Assembly: GCA_028274465.1 (NCBI GenBank)
Contig: CM051458.1
Span: forward strand, 88,184,085 to 88,248,084
DNA length: 64,000 nucleotides
From: Plantago ovata
Lineage: Eukaryota > Streptophyta > Magnoliopsida > Lamiales > Plantaginaceae
Direction of reading: 5' to 3'
Shown here: positions 1-11,980 of the stretch, one piece after another
How positions within the stretch are numbered: the first letter of the stretch is position 1
Layout: each line of letters starts with the position of its first letter
Made by a program: the position numbers and the translations under genes
The notes under the pieces: generated by a model
Database searches by the model: none
Told to the model about the DNA's origin: nothing
Seen by the model: the letters and a program-made list of their open reading frames with translations, nothing else

Positions 1-49
1 TTCTTTCAGTTTCATTTTTAAACTTGTATGATTACCTATGTGGAGACAG

Positions 50-3000
50 TTTCCAGGTTGAAAATTGGGTTTGGCTAGTTCTACAGGAGAGATTTAAATT
101 AACAGTCTAATTGTGTTGTGTAAATGTGTAGTGAATTAAGTCTTTTGGCAGACATGACACTTAAAATTGGTATGGAACTATGGCAAAATTTATGTGCAAG
201 GGAATAAATGCACTAAACGGTATTTGGAAGACGAGTTCTAGTTTCAAACTAGAACTTTTTAGTGAGGAGATTGGATTGATGAATTGAATCGAGTGGCAAA
301 TACACTGTCGAATGGACTTACTGGCATCAACCAAGAACCTATTGAACCGGAATCACTAGGCTATTCCTTCCGTTCTTCCAAGTTCAGAGGCTAAAGTTGC
401 TCATATGTACACCATCTAACGAGTGCAAAGTGCAAACGCTATAAAGCTTTCTAAAGGAACGGGAAACTGCTGGCTGTTGGCGGGCTCACATAGGAGCTGA
501 TGCCAGACATTGAACTATCAACATGACTGCAAGCAATTTAGTAGTTTTGTCAATGACAAACTAGTGGATGGAACTTTGAAATGCAAAGACTGGATGTGTT
601 CTCCTTTATCTCAAGAAGCTGGATTACAGGAACTCAGAAAAATAGCGGTTATCATTGAGGAGAAGATTTTTATTGCTGGTATATATATGTCAGTAATCAG
701 GTACATATTGTATCTTGATGTGTATGCTGCAAAATTTTGCTTATTTGAGAATTGAGATTGCAGAGTTTGGTTCTCATACAGTGGATATCTCCATTCAAAT
801 TTTACTGCTGGCCTAATTTATATTTGATGATCTCTTGCAGCTTGATTATTGTATATCAGAAATGTTGTAAATGGAAAAAGATAAAACCCCAGAGAATTAT
901 ATGGCTAGTTATTGATACTCTACAAGGATGCTCATCCCAGTAACTCAAGGATCCAGCCATTTAGGTTAGATGTACAAATACCTTTTTTGTTTTTTTGCTC
1001 CTGCTTAACTTGCATTTAGTTAGAGTTATTGAGCTCTAGTGTTACACCTTCTAACAAAATTGAACTTGCTAGAGAATCACACACCCAACACTCATAAAGA
1101 TTAGAAAGAGAACGAGAACGTCACATAGTTTATCTTGCTTCTCATGATGGAGATATTCAACCAGCCCTTCATTGGTCACTCCATCAGTCTGGGAGTCGCC
1201 ACTCGTTGTAAGTTGTTACGAGTGTATGTAAGGTCCTCCTGCTATCAACACATGGATACCAGGCAACTTGTCAACTTATGACACCTTGCACTAGCTTACA
1301 GTTAGTAAGTCTAAGGTTCCAGGGTTTTTATTTTCAATCCCTTCATTCTGGAACCTAGAGGTCTTAACTGTTGAAGTATCAGACTTTGTGGCCATGATTT
1401 CACCATCAGAAGTTCGGGCGCTTCAAAACCTTTGACATGGTGTGTTCCTTGATGGAGCGATTTTGCATGATCCCACAGTTGCTCATGTATCTGTGTCCTT
1501 ACAAACTTACAGACACATAATAGCCTTGACCACTTCAATTGTACTGTTGAGGTACTTCAAAAAACCCCAAATTTGAAAGAATTATGAACTTATTACGCTC
1601 TTTCTTAGATCCAGTGGAAGTAGCAGGTAGCTTCACCAATGTGGCTCGTGTTGGTAAACTTAAAAGACTGTATTTTCATCTGAGTCTGTGGTCTGTATGG
1701 TTTTCTATTTCTCTTGTTTTTGTATATGCTTTTCTTTCACAGTTTCTAATATTTGGAATCTGCATAATATGTTTTAGTGTGCACCTTGAGACTCTTCCAA
1801 TAAATCTTGCTTGTAATGTGAAACTGAAACTCAAGTTATCAACCAGTAAGCATAAGAAAACTTGTCTAATAAAGTATTTGATTTCAAACTTAGTAACAGA
1901 TGTTTTGCTCTTTCATTACTGGTGCAGTCTCCATTATAATTCGATAATCAAAATGGATGACAATCTTTCAAGGGCAAGCCGGTTTATAGCCCAAGATAAG
2001 CTTCACGCTGCGGCTCTGGTGGTGGGCTGTGAACATACGGAAGCCCAATGAGTAGAATCTGATGAATATTGCTGAATATTGGGGGTTTCTGCTAGGATTG
2101 GAATGTAGACAACATGTTGTGAATAAAATGTAAGTATGATTTTTGTTTGTGTTATCTTCTTTACTCGGATACCTCTATCACTCTGATGCTTCCTTTTCCA
2201 GTTGTGTGTAATTAGTTTGAGTACAAAACGTATTTACAAGTCTTGAATAAAATCTCACTTGATAATGTTGACAGGATTTTAACAACAGACGAAGTTTACT
2301 TAATCATGTAGGCTACATAGTCATATTATTATTTTGCTAAAGCTATAGGATTATGGTCCATTGGATAGTCCTTTGAAGTTTTAGGATCTGTACGTATATA
2401 ATACACATGATAGGTTGTGTTTTGTGCTCCTTAGATAATATTGAATTTTTTGCGCACTTGTGACATAGGAAACTAAGGTGTGTAACTTTGAATTGTATAG
2501 ATTTGTCACCTTGAAAAGGCATCAAATTCATTCTCTGGAGAAGAGGGATGCCTGGAACTGCTAAAAATCGCAATTAAGCTAGAGGAGATGGTTTATGGTT
2601 CAGCACTTCAGCTACTAGTCCAGTGCACTGTATTGCTTCTATGTTTCTCTGTAGACATGTGTGTATGCGGTGGCAATGTATTGTTTATGCAACCTTTAAC
2701 CTATCTACTTGGCCTATTAATCAAGATGCAGAGTGGTTTTTTTTTTTTTTGGGTGACGGTAGAATTTCTCTGGTCTATTGTTACAGCTATTTCTTTCTGT
2801 AACTTTCTGCAGTCAAATTATTTGTGCCCTTCTGAGTTGCTAACACTGGAGGCCAAATCTGAGTACCCATTTGCAAATTAACTCTAGTCCACTGATGAAT
2901 AATGATGCAAGTAATAGTGATAATCCTCATGATCCAGGTATTAAGAATCCAATTAGCTTTTTAGTAGTTAAATGGCGTAACATGCTATATTCAGATAGCT

Positions 3001-3360
3001 TTTTTTTCTTCTGTCTGTGTTTGTATTGAGACATTTTTATTGCTTTATTTCGCACTTGTCAATGCTCTTGAACCTTAAGTACTCTTTAAGTGGCATCAAA
3101 CTTCTGTATATGTTGCCAAATCATGTCTCAAGGTACCAGTACCATGCCGTTGGTTTTCTTCTCCTGTTTGGCTTTCAGATGTCACATTAGCTAGTTTACC
3201 TTTGCAAGAGTTCTTGCCTTCTTGGCCGTTTCACCCTTTCTCTGACTGTTGAATTGTGTATTTTACAAGTTTTCAAAACATGTCATCTCAAGTACAGAAT
3301 CAGGCACAAAAAGTGCGTGTTGGGGATAGTTCGGGCGAATTGACTGTGGCTTATGTTTAT
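50..3360 (+). repeat. Diverged direct duplication, copy 1 (ends match 3960-5310)
   Basis: The start (about 50-140: CCAGGTTGAAAATTG, then TTAACAGT and GTAGTGAATT) matches about 3957-4065, and the end (about 3178-3360: GTCACATTAGCTAGTTTA through ATTGACTGTGGCT) matches about 5108-5310. Copy 1 is about 3.3 kb and holds the KIX relic; copy 2 is about 1.35 kb and lacks it. Between the matching ends I see no gene that I can name. The frame at 1584-2051 (155 codons) and other short frames resemble no family I know. Confidence 0.5.
541..900 (+). pseudogene. Relic of a MED15-type KIX domain (two exon remnants)
   Basis: Bases 541-700 read as a degraded KIX domain of Mediator subunit 15: a stretch like FVNDKLVDGTLK followed by AGLQELRKIAV..EEKI, matching the plant MED15 pattern of an IVNKIMDTLK-like helix, QEGLQELRKIAVRFEEKI and the next helix. 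A GT donor follows at 701. After an AG acceptor ending at 840, the next stretch reads DY.ISEML.MEKDKTPEN, resembling the rest of the domain after the conserved intron. In plants this domain binds transcription activators. The second part carries a stop codon and no downstream MED15 body is visible, so I call it a pseudogene fragment. The match is from memory of the family, not from a search. Confidence 0.55.
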
Positions 3361-3510
3361 GACAGGAAATTAATCAGTAACCTTGGACCGTTATTGAATA
3401 CTACATCTACATGAGATTGTATACGACAGTTATGACTTGGTAGATCAGAATTACAAGTGAATAGATCTTATGTCTATACTTATTGTATTGTACTTCGATG
3501 ATATATAGTA

Positions 3511-3698
3511 TTTCATCCGTCTCACTCATTTCTTTACATTTTTTTGTTGTCTGTCCCATTCATTTATTTACCTTTCATGGTTTTACAATTTTCTTACTAT
3601 TTTATTATGGGCCCGGCATTCATATACATAATGTAACAAACTCATTAAAAATTGTGCAAAACGCAAACGTAGTCTATTTATTGGGACGATGGAGTGAT
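3511..3698. mobile_element. Stowaway-like MITE, degenerate
   Basis: The left end reads TTTCATCCGTCTCAC and the right end GGGACGATGGAGTGAT, imperfect inverted versions of the Stowaway-type terminus (CTCCGTCCCA). TA dinucleotides flank both sides (3509-3510 and 3699-3700), the usual Tc1/mariner target duplication. It is about 188 bp and non-coding. Confidence 0.55.
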
Positions 3699-3956
3699 TA
3701 CTGATCACTATACTAAGCCATAAAGCTTTGTTGTACATTAAGCTTGATCATGATAAATGCTAAGCTCTGAACTTATCAGGCTAGTCGTGGATATATAATG
3801 CAATCTCATCTTAAAACTTGAAAACTGTACGTAGAATTCTAGTCAATTATCCAATAATCTTGAATTACTTCGTATTCAATCGGGCTCAATGGCATTGAAC
3901 TGGAACTGGTATGGTCCTTTCTGAACCGTGGTCGAGCGTTACTGCGGGACATAGAA

Positions 3957-5310
3957 TTCCCAGGTTGAATATTGAGATTGTTCTGTTCTACGGAGTACGG
4001 AGGACTTAATAATTAACAGTAGAATCCTACACTTCATGTAAGTGTCAATGTGCTAGTGAATTGCTTGAGCCTTGAAGTATCGAGGTGCTGAGAACTCTTT
4101 TGGGATACACTTTCACACCGTTTGGCTCTCTTTTCATTTTGGGAGTTCCGTTCTAAAAACATAAATTAGTTTTGCCTCTCTTTTCTTCTTCACCCCCCAA
4201 ACCACCCATTCTAAAAATGATACATAAAAAGAGAGCCAAACGTTCCGTTTAAATTGTTATGGGCCTATGGTAATTTCGAGTGCAAGTGAGTGCTAAAATG
4301 CACAAAACCGATTTGGTCAACAAGCTGTAGTTCTAACAATCGTTCTCCATAGATATATGGCACAGAAAGGGAATAGAGATCGTGCTCTTGCATGAACGAA
4401 ACAACAACATAAGAATGAAGAACGTAAAAAAAAAAAGAGATCGACATCATCAGAGAGAAAGAAACAGACAAAGAGATTCGGGGAAGTCATTGTGTCATTC
4501 GGAAAAATCGTAACTAATGGAATGTGCCCTGCGACATATAAATAGTAGTTATCTGGTAATCGTTTTTGGTAACTAGCTAGAACTGCAAACTGAAAAGAAA
4601 TCTAAAAGAACTACGCGCCATAATCTCAATGAATCTTTTAGAAATTCTAGATATCTCCCGTTGTTGGACTTTTCGGCGCATGAACGAACCACCCTGGTCG
4701 GCTCGTGCGTGATCGAATCCCTACACTACCGTCTGTCTGTCTTCTTTAGACCAAACTTGTCCCCAAGTTTCTTATACTTTCGTCGTAGCTTCGTCAATCG
4801 ATTGATCACGTGCGCTTCCCCATTGTCCACCCGGATCAAACACGAGGGTCACCTTGGTGAGCAACACAATCAAGGTTACCAACCCATCCTCCAGCCTTCT
4901 TGTGCAAGGTTTGAACCGCGCACCTCTCCACAACAGAAACTACAACTCCAGCTCGGCACCATACATTTGATTTTGAAGATTCATGTCATCGTCCCTAACT
5001 CTTTCGACCGTACCTGTTACTCCTCAATCCAACGGAACACAGAACCATCTTGTTGTATCTTTGAACTTGAATCCAGTCCATCTCCAAAAATAGCGGTCCC
5101 GACCGAGCATGTCACATTAGCTAGTTTAGCTTCACAAGTTCAGTTTTACAAATCTTCGTTGTCTCACAATTTGTTCTATGACTGATGCATTGTGTACTTG
5201 ACGGTTTCTCAAGTAATGTTGTCTCGAGTGCAAAATCAAACTAAAATTCTATCCACACTATGTATTGGGGATAAGCTCTAACGAATTAATTGTGGCTACT
5301 ATTATGTTTA
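3957..5310 (+). repeat. Diverged direct duplication, copy 2
   Basis: Second, shorter version of the segment at 50-3360, alignable at both ends. A 174-codon open frame at 4661-5185 lies inside it, but its translation resembles no family I recognise, and its last part overlaps sequence that is interrupted by stops in copy 1. I do not call it a gene. Confidence 0.45.
4119..4242. mobile_element. Short foldback MITE
   Basis: A 16-base perfect inverted repeat, CGTTTGGCTCTCTTTT at 4119-4134 and its complement at 4227-4242, encloses about 92 AT/CT-rich bases. The size and ends fit a small MITE. I see no clear target duplication, so the class is open. Confidence 0.55.
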
Positions 5311-5714
5311 AGATGATGGTATTCGTAATCCTGTACCTTTCTCAAGGTTTATTTCATGTTAAACTAGTGTAGTGCACCACCAAGACACATGATAGTGGAC
5401 CTCACACATGTGAGACTCACATGTTTGTGTGTTGTTGGTGCATTACAATAAGTCTAGCATCTCATAAATCCTTTCTCAAATACTACATCAGATTTTATGG
5501 ATTTCCTTTTCTTTTTAAATAATAATTTCATTTCATCTAAAAACTTGAAATACCGGGTCAACAGTGGTTTGACCGGCTGAACCAACATTTTTAATATGGC
5601 CGGTTATACTTATACTTCCGGTCCAGATTTCTGTACTAAATGCCAAAATCAAAGGGGGGCAAATTGGGAATACAAAGAACATATATCACTGGTGAGTGGT
5701 GAAGCCAAAGAGTC

Positions 5715-6240
5715 ACCACAGTAGTAGACATTCAATTAGCTCAGCCGCAAATGAGGCGGCGGAGAGTCTGGGACATCTTCGAGGGGTGGTTGCCCTCTCC
5801 GCCGGCCGATGATTTCTTATTTCAACACACTCGACCAACAGCCCCTTCAACTGAACACAGAAACACTGAAACAGTACTACTTGTGAATTCGCATGGAAAA
5901 CCAGTTTTTCCACACGTTCAAACATACATACGCACATACATATATATATCCATCTATCTATCTAATCTTTGACCTGGCTGTTGTTAATTCTGCGGAGAGC
6001 TTCTACTGTTCACGATCCATTGAGGTGATGCAATTAAGGGGCTATGATGATAATTTTCATTCCGCTGAGCTAATTGAACGAGCTTGGAGAAAATCCGACC
6101 CGTATCTTGGCCGGGCGACCCGGATGCTGATGAGATCTGATGGATCTGCGTCATGTAACCGGTGATCTGCAGCCATGGCGGGTTCGCTTTCTCTTTTGCC
6201 TCGTCTCTGTTACAGATCTGAGCCTCCTCCGTTCATATTT
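5715..6240 (+). other. Unassigned structured repeat family, copy A
   Basis: First of four related units (A here; B 9860-10600 minus; C 17340-17965; D 22380-22985). Order in the unit: (1) a stem-loop, arms GGCGGAGAG at 5758-5766 and CTCTCCGCC at 5795-5803; (2) the short conserved string AACAGCCCC; (3) a variable AT-rich spacer; (4) a conserved block starting near GGCTATGATGAT, through CCCGTATCTTGG and GCGACCCGGATG, to GATCTGCAGCCATGGC and GATCTGAGCCTCC. Copy A is the most diverged. Its stem uses different bases from the other copies and still pairs. I recognise no rRNA, tRNA, snRNA, SRP RNA, miRNA or riboswitch signature. Confidence 0.6.
6028..6165 (+). CDS. Possible 45-residue uORF-like peptide in copy A
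   Basis: An ATG at 6028 opens a 45-codon frame ending in TGA. It is basic and soluble, with no signal peptide. The central part WRKSDPYLGRATRM and the ending ..CNR-stop match frames in copies B (YLGGATRMALKCNR-stop) and D. Copy C has lost one base in this block and is out of frame. That pattern fits either a short conserved peptide decaying in some copies or a frame preserved by chance because the RNA is conserved. No downstream main coding region is visible. A conserved-peptide upstream ORF separated from its gene is my preferred reading, with low certainty. Confidence 0.3.
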   Translation: MQLRGYDDNFHSAELIERAWRKSDPYLGRATRMLMRSDGSASCNR

Positions 6241-8057
6241 TACCTTATTTCTTTTTTTAATTAATATTTTAAATTATTTTATGAAGCATAATATCACGTG
6301 TTCTACTTTTTTTTTTCTTTTAAATTCGTAACAGAGTAAAAATGTTTATAATACAGAGTTTGTTTCCTTTCTCAGTTTGAATTTTGTTTCAGTACCTTTG
6401 AATTATGAGCTGTTAAACGGATGGATTTAATAACATTAGAATTATGCACTTGTTTAGTCAGATTTATTGATTTTTATTAGAATATGTTTCTCTCGTAAAT
6501 GGTAGTATATGGTTTATTATGCGAGTCCCATCATGGTAAATGGTGATGATTTGTATTAATTTCTCCAAGATGAATTTAAATTTCCAAATTATGATTTGTT
6601 GCCTCTGTCTTTTATGAATTCCGATTTAAGTTACTTGAGCCCGATCTGGATGCCTACTGTTTACCTAAAAACTATGCACATTTGCCAAAAAAAAATAATT
6701 TAAGGGGCAAAAATGAAAACATCTAAAGGTCAAAAATTTATGATGTTCGCCAAAAATACATTAGAACGGGCCAAAGATACATCTAAAAGGGCAAAAATTA
6801 TGCAGATTTGCCAAAAATACATCCAAGCGGGCCAAACGTGCATACGATTTTTTGCGGTTGAGTACAGAAGCTCCATGTTGGGGCAATATGGTCATATGGA
6901 TTTTCTCAATTTCAATCTAACAAACAGATTTTGTATGTTTTGGACATACAATACTATGTAAGTCATATTCATGCCACCAAAAAGCCAGTACCTCATCCTC
7001 AATTCCTCATGTCTTACCAAGGGCTTGTCTATGGTACTTGTATTAACATGTCATTCAATCACCCAGTTGTACTGATTTATAGCCATCTGATGTTATAGTA
7101 CTCAATCTGAAACGTTGATCAAATACAACTTAATTAATTTGTTTTAAAATAATGTACAACAGTCCATTTATCAATTCACCAAGTTGCCCTTATACTTTCT
7201 GCGGGAATAGTTTTTTTCTTTGGAATCGTATTTCTTCTCATAAGCGAACGCCGTGGTTTAAGTTGTCATCATCTCAATTTCTACCGACGGGCGAAGCCAT
7301 TTACTGGACGACATGTGCTCAACTTCGGCTCGTGCTCCAAGCCATCGGCAGTAAGCTCTGTTCCGGCCGGCCGCTGCCAGAAATTTTACCACCAACTTAA
7401 ATTTTTGTCTTGAACCATGTTGATTTGGAAACAATTCATATCATTTCAATCTACCTGTTGCAGAGGGAAACTATCAGAAATTCACAACGAATCAGATTTA
7501 TTCACCAAACGACTTGTAAATTAGTGTTTGTGATTTAAGTTAGGGTTTATCCGGATGGAATTGGGGATGGAAATAAAACGAAAATTGTTATTCGGGCTCC
7601 AGTAAAATAATACGAAGGTTAATATGGTAAATTTAATTATGAGTGGTACCGATTGTATATCAATGTGTGGCTGAGATTGAGTTACTATCAGATCTAATGG
7701 TCATAAACTAATACAGGTGAAAGCTGTTGAATGTTAATTTTATACGACGGGGGTAGGACGGTAGACACAACCGTCTTACCAAAATGTGTGGGGCAATGAA
7801 ATACTCGTATATCCCATTACAAACTTATTAGCTATAAAGGAAGGCGAGAAACACTTCAATAGTTTAGATATTATTCTAGACTTAAGTTAAGTAAGTTTAT
7901 ATACTATTCTAGATAATATTAGTTTAGATATTTTCTAGCAAACTTTAGTGTATGATAAAAGTAGATATTTTATATATAATAGTGCGAACATAACTTAGCA
8001 ATATTGTGCTTTTCAAAAAAAAAAAAACTTAGCAATATTGTAGAGATAGAATATACT
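6241..8057. other. AT-rich intergenic stretch, no gene seen
   Basis: Short frames only (for example 82 codons at 7152), without recognisable domains. Around 6690-6840 a motif of the type GGGCCAAA-ATACATC..AGG recurs about four times (degenerate tandem repeat). At 7860-7960 variants of TTTAGATATTATTCTAG recur. Confidence 0.5.
7993..8041. repeat. 15-bp direct repeat flanking an A-tract
   Basis: ACTTAGCAATATTGT occurs at 7993-8007 and again at 8027-8041. Between them is a short string ending in about 13 A residues. This is the layout left by a tiny retroposed insertion: target duplication plus poly-A. Confidence 0.5.
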
Positions 8058-8201
8058 AGTATATAAATAGGTGTAGGTTCCTCTTTGCAAACACCATAAT
8101 TATTTCTCCAATTTGCTCAAACAATGAAGTTAGCTTTCAGCTCAATTGCACATTTGATTGCTATCCTTTTTAAACAATACTATCTATTCAACACTTTTTG
8201 A
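8056..8201 (+). pseudogene. TATA box and start of a small secreted-protein gene, truncated
   Basis: A TATA box (TATATAAATAG, about 8060-8070) is followed about 55 bases later by ATG at 8124 in good context (AACAATGAAG). The frame encodes MKLAFSSIAHLIAILF, a typical N-terminal signal peptide (basic start, hydrophobic core), then stops after 25 codons at 8199-8201. No continuing frame or donor site is clear. Most likely the 5' end of a broken gene for a secreted protein; a very small secreted peptide cannot be excluded. Confidence 0.35.
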
Positions 8202-9859
8202 AATAGCAAAGCAAACCATTCTAATTCTAAACATCTATAACCACATTGAGAGAGTAAAGTTCAAATCAATGAACAAAACTAAGTTGCCAGTTCTCTAGCA
8301 AATCCAGTTGACATCTAATTGCCTCCACCAACGGCGGATGGCTTTAAATTGACGTCATCGTCCTGTTTTAACATGCAATCACATAAGGAGAGTCAGATTG
8401 AATTTCAAGAACTATCACCTACAATTGTAGAGTATACCATAGTCCATAATATAATCCATATAACTTAGTAGTGATATTATCAGTATCCCCAGGAAACCCA
8501 AAAAAAGCTAAGAACACCACCACATACCCGTTGGGCACATGAACCGTCAATATTAATAACATATGGGCCTGAATAAAGCTTCCATTTATGATTTTGTTCT
8601 TTTCTTGTTGTTTAATTGGATAAGAGTTTTGAGATTTATAACTCATTTTTAATACATAAAATAATCACTCCAGATTGCACATCCTTTTAAACAAAAACCA
8701 TTTATGGCTATCCAAATACAGTAAACTAGCATAATTAAATTTAACTAATTATTAGAGGACAAAGTATAAAGACTAAACACAATACTCAACTTACAATTAT
8801 ACCAGGTCCACCCGGGCTTCTAACATGATCACACACAAAAAAAACTCTCTTGAAGCATACGCCAACTACCTAAAAGATCTTACTCTAGGTAAGATTTGTA
8901 ATGTCACTAAACAAGATATTGGACTGTTTGAACTATAAGAACCGTATAGGCTGACTTAATTGTAAAAAGTATGAATATTCAAACCTATGGTAATGACTCA
9001 AATTCTTGAGAATGTTATACCGTGTAAAATAAGCACAATGCTCAACCCATAAATTATTCAATTTCATTCCCCAACGGCCAATGCTTGACTAGGTTGTTCC
9101 TGATAAGCTAATTTACAGATTACATGCAAATTACTATGCAACAGATTTAGCGAAAGAGAATTGTTATTAACAGACAACAGTTTCGGAACCTGAATTGCTA
9201 ATACGGCACATATGACAGTTCATAATTTCTAATTATGAACTGATAGATGAACCGTGTAGTTCTTGAACCAAACCGAAATAGATGATTATTCATTTTGGTT
9301 ACAGGTTCATAGATTTTCATGAAACCGAACCGGCAGTTCATGAACCGAGAATCTCTTAACCGGTGATATAGGTTTGTTCTGATTCGTTATAGGAATAAAA
9401 AATTTAGAATGTTCCAAAAAAATGTTTATCAATGTTTTGAAATGAAATATCTTCTATATAGAATAGAATATTGTACAGAAGATACAGAGATGATTTGAGA
9501 AGAAGATCAAAATAGAAGATGACTTTCTAATCTAATGAGCTTTCCCTTATATAAGTTATGTTTCTATAACTAACTCTACTAACTAACTTATTCTAACTGC
9601 TACGTACAAACATATTAACATAAAGTACAATCTCATATGTCGAACTAACACGAACTATCATCACCTTGATTCGACCCATCTGGATTCTGCTTACAAATGT
9701 CTAATCGTTTAAAAAAAAAAATGTCTAAAAAGTACAGAAAAAAATGTTATACAAGAATTTGAGAATCTGAAATGAAAAGATCATAAAGTAAAAAAGAAAA
9801 GGGACAAAATTTGTAAAACAAACCAATATCAGTTAAAAAAACGAAAATAAGCCGAGTAA
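8202..9859. other. AT-rich intergenic stretch, no gene seen
   Basis: No frame with recognisable domains. At about 9210-9370 there is a patch of repeated GAACCG/AACCGG and TTCATGAACC words on both strands, of the kind seen inside plant hAT derivatives; no ends or target duplication could be fixed. Confidence 0.45.
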
Positions 9860-10600
9860 AAAGTCGGAGGCTCAGATCCGAGTATCCGGCAGCAGGGAAA
9901 CCGACCACGCCATGGCTGCAAATCACCGGTTGCACTTAAGTGCCATCCGGGTGGCCCCGCCAAGATACGGGCCGGATTTTCCCCAACTGCCATTAGACCC
10001 ATTTAGCTCAATCAAAGCTATTCCGATACTGCAGAAAGAAATCATCACAGCCTCTTCATATACATTAATAATTACTTCCTCCGATCCCATCGAAATTAAG
10101 AACCCTTTTGATGATTGCCATTTGCCAGTAAGTACAAAGGATTGGATAATTGGCGCCAGTTCTTGTTTCAAGTATATATAAAACACTGGGGAAATTGTTG
10201 TGGTGTTGCATGTAAGAAAGCGATGGAATCATAACACAGACAGACAAGAACAGACAGTACAGTATATATATATATCTGATCGATCGATGGCAACAATGTC
10301 ATTTTCCCAGAAATTATAAACTGATGGGGCTGTTTTGTTTTCAGAGATGGAGATTCATCGGCGAACAGTGAGGAGTAACCACCCCCTGAAAATCCCATCT
10401 CACTGTTCGCCTCCTCTTTGCTTTGATGGTGATGATGAGCTAAAATGGGGTGAGCTTCGGTGTTGTCGAGAGCTTTGGATTTATTGGTGTTTCTGTTCCT
10501 GTTTTGCCCCTTGTTTGACTTGGTATTTACACTTACGAGGCTGGACTTTTGTTGGGGAGAGGGGTAGACATGGTAATTTACCATCATGAATTGGACAAGT
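9860..10600 (-). other. Unassigned structured repeat family, copy B
   Basis: Copy B lies in the opposite orientation to A, C and D. Read on the minus strand it has: a pyrimidine-rich lead (TACCCCTC) and a GGCAAAA tract; a stem-loop with 13-bp arms (plus coordinates 10360-10372 and 10399-10411, GGCGAACAGTGAG and its complement); AACAGCCCC; then the second block from GAGGCTGTGATGATT through CGGCCCGTATCTTGG, CACCCGGATGGCACTTAAG, TTTGCAGCCATGGC, to GGATACTCGGATCTGAGCC. A frame ending PYLGGATRMALKCNR-stop is open on the minus strand (9923-10186). No adjacent coding gene is visible on this strand. Confidence 0.65.
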
Positions 10601-11199
10601 TTTTGGGGAGTTTGATTGGGTGTTAGCACCGGCCATAAATCAGTGGGCTTAGTTTTTCATTTTCTTTCCCTAACACAAGACACAAGGAAACACTCTCCCA
10701 TTTTTGTCAATGTGTTGGGAAAGTACGACTTGTCGCATTATATTTATTCGACACAAGAAAAGAGTCAAAATTCGAACTCGAACAAATTCGAACTTGGTAA
10801 TACCGTGGCAAATTCAAGATGGTTTGTTCATTTTACTTTAAACTCAATTTAATAATCTCTCTTTCGTTATACATTATATTCTGTTTAACTTTTTATGGTC
10901 AACAGTTTTCATCTTTAAAACTCAATTATTTTTTAGGAATTCGATCCTAAAAAATAAAATTGATCCACCATGGACACGATCCATACAAAACACAAAATAA
11001 GGTTCAAATTCAACTCATCGTCGAGCCTGCCGAGTTTGAACATTAACTAGACGAAAGAGAAACTCGTTAAAACTCAAACTTTTGCTGTACTACTTTTAAA
11101 TGTAAAGTTCATATTCTAATGCCATATTCCAATCCTGTGAGATGAGCAGATTTTGTTAGTAGCCATATTTCAATACTATGTAATGTACTGTAACGCTTA

Positions 11200-11462
11200 C
11201 TCCCTCCGTCCCAATGATAAGCCTACGTTTGCTTTTTACACGGTTTTTAATGAATGGTTTTGTTCGGTAGTGTTATATTAATATTGTATGTAAATGTGGG
11301 GTAGTTGATTAAAAGAATGTGAGATATGAGTGGAGATAAAGAAGTGTAAAAGTGGGGTCATGTTTAAAATAATATAGATGGGATGTGGGGTACTTTCCAA
11401 AAATGGAAACGTAAATAATTGATTGGGACGTCCAAAGTAAAGAATTGATTGGGACAGATGAG
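11200..11462. mobile_element. Stowaway MITE (Tc1/mariner class)
   Basis: The element begins CTCCCTCCGTCCCAATGATA and ends TTGATTGGGACAGATGAG, with TA on each side (11198-11199 and 11463-11464). The CTCCCTCCGTCCC terminus and TA target duplication are diagnostic for Stowaway elements. At 263 bp it is non-autonomous and carries no frame. Confidence 0.85.
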
Positions 11463-11980
11463 TACATCCAACTCAATAGTCAATACGTACTTTAAAAGAA
11501 TAACAAAACAGTATACAAATTAAGACACAGCCTCCTGAATCAAATAGCACACTGAAATCGCATAGCTTGTTGCAATTAAAATTTAGAACAATCAAGCAGA
11601 TTGTATGAAACGACAAGTATCAAGTGTGATCTAGTCTTGCTTCCAGAACGCAAGAGGTGGCTTTCCCATTGAGTAGTAGTAGTATAGTACATACACAGTA
11701 TTAGAGCACAACGATATCCTACTTTCAAGTTTCAACTTTCAATATCTATTCGAGTATTCGACTACTCAATATGTTCACACTCACACTCACTTAACTGAAT
11801 CACAATCTTTTGCCACAATTCTATAAAATTCTGTAGCAGATCACACCTTCATCAGTCTCAACGCATAACCGTTTCATTTGTATAAGTATCAAGAGATATG
11901 ATCTTGTTTTGAAACCTGCATGTTTCAAAAGCACAAATTAACCAAATCAGATTCCAAATCAATTCCCACACATACAATTA

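Noticed and set aside
4661-5185. 174-codon frame as a gene
   Set aside because: No family resemblance, and its last part aligns to stop-containing sequence in the duplicate at 3178-3360.
6130-6165. CTGATGAG in copy A, as in the core of a hammerhead ribozyme
   Set aside because: No CGAAA box or cleavage-site stem follows, and copies B-D lack the motif.
10168-10629. 153-codon minus-strand frame across copy B as a protein gene
   Set aside because: Copies A, C and D do not keep the frame; base pairing, not codons, is conserved there.
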